The notes under the pieces were generated by a model. It did no database searches. It worked only from the letters and a program-made list of their open reading frames with translations, and had not been told where the DNA came from. Of a stretch of DNA of 64,000 nt, positions 56,467 through 64,000 are shown one piece after another; the first letter of the stretch is position 1, and every line of letters begins with the position of its first letter. Origin of the DNA: an uncultured Alphaproteobacteria bacterium. Its GTDB lineage: Bacteria; Pseudomonadota; Alphaproteobacteria; Micropepsales; Micropepsaceae. The DNA is taken from positions 1-64,000 of the forward strand of contig CAIOFO010000124.1 in the NCBI GenBank assembly GCA_903857685.1. Direction: 5' to 3'. Position numbers and translations under genes: made by a program.

Positions 56467-59400
56467 TCAAGCCTTTGGCGGCACGATCACGGCCAGCAGG
56501 TCCTTGGCTTCGACCTGCGCCCCGGCGGTGACCAGCAATTCCGCGACCACACCATCGCGCGGCGCATGCAGCGCGGTTTCCATCTTCATCGCTTCCATGG
56601 TCAGTAGCACATCGCCCGCCTTCAGCGTATCGCCGACCTTGATCGCCACCGAGGAAATGGCGCCGGGCATCGGCGCGGAAACATGGCTGTCGTCGCCGTC
56701 ATTGGCCTTGCGCCGCACCGGATGGGTGGCGGCAAAGCTGCGGTTGGGCACCACGATGGTGCGCGGTTGGCCGTTCAGTTCGAAAAAGACCCTGACCTGG
56801 CCGTCATCCTCGGTTTCGCCCACTACCTGCAGCACCACCACCAGCGCCTTGCCGGCTTCGATCTCGATGCTGACTTCCTGGCCCAGTTTCATGCCGTAGA
56901 AATAGACCATGGTCGGCAGCACCGAGACCGGGCCGTATTTGCGGGTGGCGCCGGAAAACTCGCTGAACACCTTGGGATACATCAGGTAGGACGCCAGGTC
57001 GGCATCGTTCAGGGGACGGCCGGCGCGCTTTTCACCTTCGGCGCGCAGGCCTTCCAGATCGGCCTGTCCCAGCAGCGAACCCGGCCGCACCGTAATCGGC
57101 GTTTCATCCTTGAGCACGATTTTCTGCAGCTGCTTGGGCCAGCCGCCGGGCGGCTGGCCGAGATCGCCGCGCATCATCTCCACCACCGAAGCGGGAAAGG
57201 CGATGTCGCGGCCGGGATCCAGAACGTCCGCGGCGCTCAATTCCTGCGACACCATGGTGAGCGCCATGTCGCCCACCACCTTGGAGGACGGCGTCACCTT
57301 GACGATATCGCCGAACAGGTCATTGGCGGTGCGATAGGCGCTCGCCACTTCATGCCAGCGCGTTTCCAGTCCCAGCCCGCGCGCCTGTTCGCGCAGATTG
57401 GTGAACTGGCCGCCCGGCATTTCATGCAGATAGACTTCCGAGGCGCCCGCCTTGAGGTCGCTTTCAAAGGCGGCATATTGGCTGCGCACCGCTTCCCAGT
57501 AGAAACTGAGTTCACGGATGGCGCGCCCGTCCAGCCCGGTGTCGCGTTCGGTGTGGCGCAGCGCCTCGACCAGCGAACCCAGGCAGGGCTGGGAGGTGGT
57601 GCCCGACATGGAATCCATCGCTGCGTCCACCGCGTCCACGCCGGCGTCAATCGCCGCCAGCACGCTGGCGGCGGCAACACCGGACGTATCATGGGTGTGC
57701 AGGTGGATGGGAATGCCGACGTCCTCCTTCAGCGCCTTGACCAATATGCGCGCCGCGGGAGCCTTGAGCAGGCCGGCCATATCCTTGATGGAGAGGATGT
57801 GGCAACCGGCCTTTTCCAGTTCCCTGGCCAGCCCGACATAATATTTGAGCGAGTATTTGGCCCGGGCCGGATCGAGGATGTCGCCGGTATAGCAGACAGC
57901 GCCTTCGGCCAGCTTGCCTTCCGCCAGCACCGCGTCAATCGCCACGCGCATGTTTTCGACCCAGTTGAGGCAGTCGAAGATGCGGAACAGGTCGATGCCT
58001 CCCTGGGCCGCCTGCTTGACGAAGAACTTCACCACATTGTCGGGATAGTTGGTGTAGCCGACGCCATTGGCGCCGCGCAGCAGCATCTGTAGCAGCACAT
58101 TGGGGGCGGCGGCGCGCAAACTGGTCAGCCGCTCCCAGGGGTCTTCGGTAAGGAAGCGCATCGCCACGTCGAAAGTGGCGCCGCCCCAGCATTCCAGCGA
58201 GAAAAGCCCAGGCAAGCCGCGGCGATAGGCGTCCGTCACCGCCAGCATGTCGAAGCTGCGCATGCGGGTGGCGAGCAGGGATTGGTGCGCGTCGCGCATG
58301 GTGGTGTCGGTGACCAGGACCCGTTTCTGCTGCAGCATCCAGGCGGCAAATTTTTTCGGCCCCAGCCGGTCGAGCAGTTGCTTGCTGCCTTCGGATGCCG
58401 GCGGTTCCGGAAATTTCGGCGGCTCGGGCTTGCGCAGATTGGCCGGCGGCAAGGCGCGGCCCTTCAGTTCCGGTTGGCCGTTCACCGTGACGTCGGCGAT
58501 ATAGGTGAGCAGCTTGGTGGCGCGGTCGCTGCGCTTCTTGAACTGGAACAGCGCCGGGGTGTTGTCGATGAAACGGGTGGTGATGTTGTTGCTGCGGAAA
58601 TCGGGATGCGCCAGCACCGCTTCCAGGAAGGCCAGATTGGTGGCGACGCCGCGAATGCGGTACTCGCGCAGCGCCCGCTCCATCCGCACCACCGCTTCCT
58701 CGGCGGTGGGCGCCCAGGCGGTGACTTTTTCCAGCAGCGGATCGTAATGGCGCGTCACCACCGCGCCGGAATAAGCCGTGCCGCCATCCACGCGGATGCC
58801 GAAGCCGAAAGCGCCGCGATAGGCGGTGATGCGACCATAGTCGGGAATGAAGTTGTTCTCGGGATTCTCCGTGGTGATGCGGCACTGGATGGCGTGGCCG
58901 CTGAGGCGGATATCGGATTGCGGCGGAATGCCGGTTTCCTCCAGCACACCGATGCGCTTGCCCTCGGCGATGCGGATCTGCGCCTTGACGATGTCCAGCC
59001 CGGTGACGACCTCGGTCACGGTATGCTCGACCTGGATGCGCGGATTGACCTCGATGAAATAGAAATCGCCCGTGTCGCTGTCGACCAGAAATTCCACCGT
59101 GCCGGCGCCGACATAATTGGTCGCCTTGCCGATCGCCAGGGCGGCTGCGGTCATGCCGCTGCGGGTCTTGTCGGGAATCCCGGTGGCGGGGGCGCGCTCG
59201 ATCACTTTCTGGTGGCGGCGCTGGATGGTGCAGTCGCGCTCGAACAGATGCACCAGATTGCCATGGCGGTCGCCCAGGATCTGCACCTCGATATGGCGGG
59301 CTTTGGTGACCAGCTTCTCGAAATAGACTTCGTCCTTGCCGAAGGCGGCCTTGGCTTCGCGCCGCGCCAGCGCCACCGCCTCGACCACGCCATCGGCAGA

Positions 59401-59928
59401 CTGCAAGGGCCGCATGCCGCGGCCGCCGCCGCCCCAGGAGGCTTTCAGCATCACCGGATAGCCGATGCTTTCGGCCAGCTTTTTCACGGTCGCGGCATCA
59501 TCGGGCAGTGGCGTGGTTGCCGGCATCACCGGCACCTTGCCCGCGATGGCCAGATTGCGGGCCGACACCTTGTTGCCCAAGTCGCGCATGGTCTGGGGCG
59601 ACGGACCGATGAAGATGATGCCAGCCTCGGCGCAGGCTTCGGCGAATTCCGGGCTTTCCGAGAGAAAGCCGTAGCCGGGATGGATGGCGTCCACCTTGGC
59701 CGCTTTGGCGACGCGGATGATGTTGTCGATCGAGAGATAGGCCTCGATCGGTCCCTGCCCCGCGCCGATCAGGTAGGCTTCATCCGCCTTGAAGCGGTGC
59801 AGCGAGAAGCGATCCTCCTGGGCATAGATCGCCACAGTGCGAATGCCCAGTTCGGCGGCGGCGCGGAAAACGCGGATGGCAATTTCCGAGCGGTTGGCGA
59901 CCAGAAGTTTCTGTATCTGGGATGACAT
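56467..59928 (-). CDS. pyc: pyruvate carboxylase
   Basis: Biotin carboxylase (KLLVANRSEIAIRVFRAAAELG), carboxyltransferase (DTTMRDAHQSLLATRMR) and biotinyl domain (LTMEAMKMETAL) in one ORF. Confidence 0.98.
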   Translation of the reverse strand: MSSQIQKLLVANRSEIAIRVFRAAAELGIRTVAIYAQEDRFSLHRFKADEAYLIGAGQGPIEAYLSIDNIIRVAKAAKVDAIHPGYGFLSESPEFAEACAEAGIIFIGPSPQTMRDLGNKVSARNLAIAGKVPVMPATTPLPDDAATVKKLAESIGYPVMLKASWGGGGRGMRPLQSADGVVEAVALARREAKAAFGKDEVYFEKLVTKARHIEVQILGDRHGNLVHLFERDCTIQRRHQKVIERAPATGIPDKTRSGMTAAALAIGKATNYVGAGTVEFLVDSDTGDFYFIEVNPRIQVEHTVTEVVTGLDIVKAQIRIAEGKRIGVLEETGIPPQSDIRLSGHAIQCRITTENPENNFIPDYGRITAYRGAFGFGIRVDGGTAYSGAVVTRHYDPLLEKVTAWAPTAEEAVVRMERALREYRIRGVATNLAFLEAVLAHPDFRSNNITTRFIDNTPALFQFKKRSDRATKLLTYIADVTVNGQPELKGRALPPANLRKPEPPKFPEPPASEGSKQLLDRLGPKKFAAWMLQQKRVLVTDTTMRDAHQSLLATRMRSFDMLAVTDAYRRGLPGLFSLECWGGATFDVAMRFLTEDPWERLTSLRAAAPNVLLQMLLRGANGVGYTNYPDNVVKFFVKQAAQGGIDLFRIFDCLNWVENMRVAIDAVLAEGKLAEGAVCYTGDILDPARAKYSLKYYVGLARELEKAGCHILSIKDMAGLLKAPAARILVKALKEDVGIPIHLHTHDTSGVAAASVLAAIDAGVDAVDAAMDSMSGTTSQPCLGSLVEALRHTERDTGLDGRAIRELSFYWEAVRSQYAAFESDLKAGASEVYLHEMPGGQFTNLREQARGLGLETRWHEVASAYRTANDLFGDIVKVTPSSKVVGDMALTMVSQELSAADVLDPGRDIAFPASVVEMMRGDLGQPPGGWPKQLQKIVLKDETPITVRPGSLLGQADLEGLRAEGEKRAGRPLNDADLASYLMYPKVFSEFSGATRKYGPVSVLPTMVYFYGMKLGQEVSIEIEAGKALVVVLQVVGETEDDGQVRVFFELNGQPRTIVVPNRSFAATHPVRRKANDGDDSHVSAPMPGAISSVAIKVGDTLKAGDVLLTMEAMKMETALHAPRDGVVAELLVTAGAQVEAKDLLAVIVPPKA

Positions 59929-59963
59929 GCGATCTAAATCTGGAGACAATTCGTGAAAGGGCG

Positions 59964-60968
59964 TTACTTGACCTCGACCAGTTCGATCGCCTCATGGCTG
60001 GGACCTTCGATCATCACCGCGCGCGTGCCGCCGATCTTGAAGGGCTGGCGCAGGAAGGTGACTTTCTCGGCCTTCAGCTTGGCCACCCAGGCGTCGAGAT
60101 CGCTGACGGAAAGGCCGACATTGTCCATCAGGTGGCCGCGCGTGCCGACCAGCGGCTTGTCGGTCTGGTCCATGTACCAGTTCATCGCGACATCGCCGAA
60201 CAGCACGCCGGTGGTGGGATAGCGGTACATGCCCTCCTTGGTCAGCGACGGCCAGGTGGCGACGCCGCGATCCACATGGCAGTTGGCCTCGGTATAGACC
60301 GGCGCCGGCGGTGCCCCGGGGGCGGCCAGGCGCTGCGCCACATTGGCATTCAGGTGGGTGCGGTACCAGAGCTGGGCGCAGAAGGGTTCGTCTTCCCACA
60401 TGTGAATGTGATTCATGCGTTCCTGATTGTTGTTGCCCGCCACTTCGATCAGGGCATTGTCGGGACCGCTGAGATAGGCGAAGCCCGCGCCGCCCAGCGG
60501 CTTGACGCCCTTGGCCTGGGCATCCGCCATCTGTTCGCGCGTTTCGCCATTGCCGTATACGCCGCCAAGTCCGGGATAGCTGTCGCTGCTGATCGTCACC
60601 GCGCCTTCGCCAATGCCGGTCCAGAGCGGCGCGAATTTGAATTCCTGTGATAGGAGCGTGCCGACTTTCGCCCGCTCATCCACCGCGTTCCAGCCGAAAT
60701 GCCAATAGGCCGTGATCTGGGAATCGGCGACCGGCGGCATGGCCACCTTGTTGAACAGCAGCAGCACATTGTTGGGCGAGGATAGCGCCGGATAGCCTTC
60801 CCAGGTGGTGCGCTTGGTGTCCGGGAACGCCTTTGTGTAATAGGCGATGGCGGCGTCCGGATCGACGGTGTTGAGCATCAGGTGATGAAAGCCCGGCGCG
60901 GGCAGGTCGGCGGCGGCGGCCGGGCCGCAAGCCAGCAGCGCGGCGGCCAGAAAAATCCGTGTTTTCAT
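59964..60968 (-). CDS. secreted VOC/glyoxalase-fold protein
   Basis: GFHHLMLNTVDPDAAIAYYTKAFPDTKRTTWEG; HLMDNVGLSVSDLDAWVAKLKAEKVTF. Confidence 0.88.
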   Translation of the reverse strand: MKTRIFLAAALLACGPAAAADLPAPGFHHLMLNTVDPDAAIAYYTKAFPDTKRTTWEGYPALSSPNNVLLLFNKVAMPPVADSQITAYWHFGWNAVDERAKVGTLLSQEFKFAPLWTGIGEGAVTISSDSYPGLGGVYGNGETREQMADAQAKGVKPLGGAGFAYLSGPDNALIEVAGNNNQERMNHIHMWEDEPFCAQLWYRTHLNANVAQRLAAPGAPPAPVYTEANCHVDRGVATWPSLTKEGMYRYPTTGVLFGDVAMNWYMDQTDKPLVGTRGHLMDNVGLSVSDLDAWVAKLKAEKVTFLRQPFKIGGTRAVMIEGPSHEAIELVEVK

Positions 60969-61080
60969 CCCCATTCCCCTTTTTCTTCCATTTACCATCA
61001 TCGCGCCCTCAAAAAAAGGCGGCGAGCCGGCTTGATCCGGGAAACCTCCGGCAGGCAAGGAAGAAAAGCGGAAATGCCCT

Positions 61081-61965
61081 CTATTTCGGCAGCGGGACGG
61101 CGGTGGCGTTGTCCCGGATGCGGTCGCCCACCCACAAGATATTGCCGGCCGGTTCAATCGCCGTGGGTGTGGCAAGGCCGCCCAGCACCATCGTGACATG
61201 GCCGGCATCGCCGTCAATCGTGATCATGCTGGCGCGGTTGTTGCGGTTCTCGGCCACGAATATCGCATTGCCTGCGGCGCGCATGCCGTCCGGCCCCTTG
61301 AGGGGCGTGTCCAGCTTGATCGGCGCCACGGCGCCCGCCTTGCCCGCGGAATCCAGCGGCACCCGGTAAATCGTGCCCGCCTGCACATTGTTGACGTAGA
61401 GCACGCCGTTCAGGAAGGTCAGGCCGTCAATGCCGGTCAAATTGGCCTTGTCTTCCAGCACCAGTTCACCTTCGGCAGCGCCCGGCTTGAGGCGATAGAT
61501 CCGGCCATTGGTGGTGTCGCTGATGTAAAGCGCCTTGTCCGGCCCCACGCTCAAATCGTTGCAGAGATTGGTGGCGCCCGGCAGCGCCCAGCGCGACTTG
61601 GGCGCCCCGGTCTTCAGGTTGAAACCCAGCGCGGAACTGACGCGACCCTTGCCGTCCGCCGAGGGTTTGAGTTCGCAGGCCCACAAAGTGTTGGTGGCAG
61701 GTTCCGACAACACGCCCAGGAAGGTGACCGCGCCATCGGCGCTGGCGTCGATGAATTTCTTGGCTTCGGTGCCGCCCTTGGCGGAGCGATAGATGAACGG
61801 CTTGGTGGCGCTGCCCAGGATCAATCCGCCGTCCGGCGCCGCGGTGATGCTTTCGGGGCCGGCCCCGTTATCGAGGGTGGTGACGGTCAGATCGGCCAGG
61901 GCGGCGCTGGACGACAGCAGCAGCGCGGCGAACAAGGCCGTGGACAGCGTTGAAAAGCGGTTCAT
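61081..61965 (-). CDS. secreted SMP-30/gluconolactonase-like beta-propeller
   Basis: Signal peptide; LCNDLSVGPDKALYISDTTNGRIYRLKPG; GIDGLTFLNGVLYVNNVQAGTIYRVPL. Confidence 0.85.
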   Translation of the reverse strand: MNRFSTLSTALFAALLLSSSAALADLTVTTLDNGAGPESITAAPDGGLILGSATKPFIYRSAKGGTEAKKFIDASADGAVTFLGVLSEPATNTLWACELKPSADGKGRVSSALGFNLKTGAPKSRWALPGATNLCNDLSVGPDKALYISDTTNGRIYRLKPGAAEGELVLEDKANLTGIDGLTFLNGVLYVNNVQAGTIYRVPLDSAGKAGAVAPIKLDTPLKGPDGMRAAGNAIFVAENRNNRASMITIDGDAGHVTMVLGGLATPTAIEPAGNILWVGDRIRDNATAVPLPK

Positions 61966-62114
61966 AATTTCCCCATTATATATGAGTTTTATAACGCGCC
62001 GGCGGACGGCGCAAAGCGTAATATTTTTCAAGCGCCGCGCCCAGACCGCGGTTCTGGAATACCGCGGCAATACAGGGATTGACTTCCCGCCGCCGCCAAA
62101 GTCATGTTACGGCC

Positions 62115-62480
62115 ATGCGGGAATTTCGCCACGCTCTTCTGCATCTTGCGCTTGCCGCAATGATCCTGCACGCCTTTTTGCCCGCAGGCTGGATGCCGAA
62201 CCTGCAAGAGGGCGGCCAGACCGCCCTTGTCATCTGCACCATGGACGGGGCGGTGGTGGACATGTCCGGCAAGGCCCTGCCCGGCAAGGACGATCCGCGC
62301 GCCCATGAATCCTGCCCCTTTGCGGCGGCGGCGCAGCCGGTGCCGGTCAACGACTTCATCGCCCTGGCGGCGCCCGAACTTTCCAGCAGCGCGGCGCCGC
62401 GCCATCTGGCGGCGGGACTTCAGGCCCGCCACGCCTCATACCTCCAGCCGGCCTCCCGCGCCCCGCCATCCCTGACCTGA
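62115..62480 (+). CDS. DUF2946-like small membrane/periplasmic protein
   Basis: MREFRHALLHLALAAMILHAFLPAGWMPN...ICTMDG...HESCPFAAAA. Confidence 0.75.
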   Translation: MREFRHALLHLALAAMILHAFLPAGWMPNLQEGGQTALVICTMDGAVVDMSGKALPGKDDPRAHESCPFAAAAQPVPVNDFIALAAPELSSSAAPRHLAAGLQARHASYLQPASRAPPSLT

Positions 62481-62545
62481 ACTGAGACTTTTCACGCGTC
62501 GCGGGATGAACCCGCGTGCCTTCTCAATTCATCAGGGGATTTTCC

Positions 62546-64000
62546 ATGTTCCGCTTCACCAATTTCCTGATGGGCACCACCGCGCTTGCGGCACTCTGCC
62601 TGTCATCCACGGCCCAGGCCCAGACGCAAGTCGCCGACAACGGCCCGGAAGCCGTCATTGTCACCGGCGTGCGCACCCAGGCCGATGTGCCCAACAAGAT
62701 CGAGGAAATCACCGCCGTAAAGGCGCAAGTCCAGGTCAACGCCGTCAATACCGAGGACATGCTCAAATACATTCCCTCGATCACCGTCCGGAAGCGCCAC
62801 TATGGCGATACCCAGGATCCGCTGGCAACGCGCACCAGCGGCGTCGGCGCCTCGGCCCGCAGCCTGCTCTATGTGGACGGCATCCTGATCTCATCGCCCA
62901 TCGGCAACAACAACACCAGCGCCTCGCCGCATTTCGGCATCGCCGCGCCCCAGGACATCAAGAATTTCGAGGTGCTGTACGGCCCCTTCGCCGCCGAATA
63001 TGGCGGCGGCTCGATCGGCGCGGTGCTGAACATCACCACCCGCATGCCGGACCAGCTTGAAATATACGCGGACGCGCTGGGGGCAGTGGAAAATTTCGAC
63101 CAATATTCCACCCATGAAACCAATGGCAGCTGGCAGTTGGCCGGCGGCATCGGCGACCGGGAGGGGGCCTTTTCCTGGCGGCTGTCCGCCAATCACCTGG
63201 ACACGCTCGCCCAGCCTCTGTCCTACGTCACCCTGACGCGGCCAGCCGCTACCAGCGCAGCCGGAACGGTGCTGACCGGCGCCTTCAATGACCTGAACCG
63301 CGCCGGCGTGCCCATCATCGAGATCGGCGCCAACGGCATCGAGGCGCAGGTTCAGGACACCGACACAGCCAAGCTGGCCTATGATTTCGGCGGCGGCTGG
63401 GAGGCGACCTACACCGCCAGCCTCTTCCACCAGATCGACAATGCCACAGCCGAGACCTATCTGCGGGATCCGGCCGGCAATCCCGTTTATTCCGGCAACA
63501 GCAACATCAACGGCTACAATTACAACATCGCCGCCAGCAGTTTTTCGGGCACGGTCTATGACTGGAACCAGACCGATCTGGCCCAGGCACTGACGCTCAA
63601 ATCGGGCAGCGATGGCGATTTCGCCTGGGAAGCGGTCGCCAGCGATTACAATTACCTGAACGACAAGCAGCGCGTGCCCACCACGGCGCTGCCCGGCGCC
63701 ACCACCGGCGGGGCGGGAACGCTCAACCGCCTGAACGGTACCGGCTGGTACACGCTGGACGGCAATGGCATCTGGCGCGGCTTGCCCGACCATGCAGTCA
63801 GTTTCGGCCTGCACCGCGATGCCGAGACTTTCGCGCAGGCCAAATACAATCTGGCCGACTGGATTCACAGCTCACCAACCTCCACGGCCACCCTGGCCAA
63901 GGGCCGCACCGCCACCAATGCGGTGTGGCTGCAGGACATCTGGGCCTTTGCGGACCAGTGGAAGGCGACCTTGGGCGCGCGAGTTGATGACTGGCGCGCC
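62546..64000 (+). CDS. TonB-dependent receptor, 5' part (runs off the window)
   Basis: Open frame from 62546: signal peptide, plug LLYVDGILISSPIGNNNTSASPHFGIAAPQDIKNFEVLYGPFAAEYGGGSIGAVLNITTRMP; missing from the ORF track because no stop occurs in the window. Confidence 0.93.
   Translation, partial: MFRFTNFLMGTTALAALCLSSTAQAQTQVADNGPEAVIVTGVRTQADVPNKIEEITAVKAQVQVNAVNTEDMLKYIPSITVRKRHYGDTQDPLATRTSGVGASARSLLYVDGILISSPIGNNNTSASPHFGIAAPQDIKNFEVLYGPFAAEYGGGSIGAVLNITTRMPDQLEIYADALGAVENFDQYSTHETNGSWQLAGGIGDREGAFSWRLSANHLDTLAQPLSYVTLTRPAATSAAGTVLTGAFNDLNRAGVPIIEIGANGIEAQVQDTDTAKLAYDFGGGWEATYTASLFHQIDNATAETYLRDPAGNPVYSGNSNINGYNYNIAASSFSGTVYDWNQTDLAQALTLKSGSDGDFAWEAVASDYNYLNDKQRVPTTALPGATTGGAGTLNRLNGTGWYTLDGNGIWRGLPDHAVSFGLHRDAETFAQAKYNLADWIHSSPTSTATLAKGRTATNAVWLQDIWAFADQWKATLGARVDDWRA

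Noticed and set aside
56683-59925. Long plus-strand ORFs (469 and 547 aa)
   Set aside because: Antisense shadows of pyruvate carboxylase
61973-61996. CCATTATATATGAGTTTTATAACG resembling a ModE-type site
   Set aside because: Upstream of an SMP-30-like gene with no Mo link; AT-rich promoter is a simpler explanation
1-64000. tRNA, rRNA, CRISPR array, prophage or toxin-antitoxin loci
   Set aside because: None recognised by eye; tRNAs could be missed without a covariance search

Overview
GC-rich window from what is probably an alphaproteobacterial chromosome; taxonomy is inferred from gene content only. It has four main parts. (1) 0-15 kb is an anaerobic/cytochrome-biogenesis region: HemJ-like, NrfD + 4Fe-4S + hexaheme cytochrome, other c-type cytochromes, a MocR-type PLP regulator, CcmE and 5-aminolevulinate synthase. 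Five perfect FNR-type boxes (TTGAT-N4-ATCAA) lie in its intergenic regions. (2) 17-21 kb is an operon-like trio: a TPR O-GlcNAc-transferase-like GT41 protein, an animal-type beta-1,4-galactosyltransferase (GT7) homologue coupled by an ATGA overlap, and a YdcF/DUF218 protein. (3) 22-55 kb is a molybdenum-enzyme island. It holds three xanthine-dehydrogenase/isoquinoline-oxidoreductase-type enzymes, a SUOX-fold enzyme with cytochrome b, a ModE-like regulator, modABC, moeA, moaABCDE, and an XdhC piece next to an XdhC-MocA fusion. A PQQ dehydrogenase with a cytochrome and a HiPIP-like protein also occur here. (4) 55-64 kb holds an NHL-repeat protein, pyruvate carboxylase, a VOC protein, an SMP-30-like protein, DUF2946 and a TonB receptor cut by the window edge. 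I counted 19 CXXCH motifs in eight predicted proteins. The candidates I rate highest are the GT41-GT7 pair, the FNR-box heme/cytochrome regulon with a possible small RNA, the Mo hydroxylase coupled to a membrane cytochrome b, and a double-truncation junction near 16.55 kb. No searches were run; all family calls come from reading motifs.
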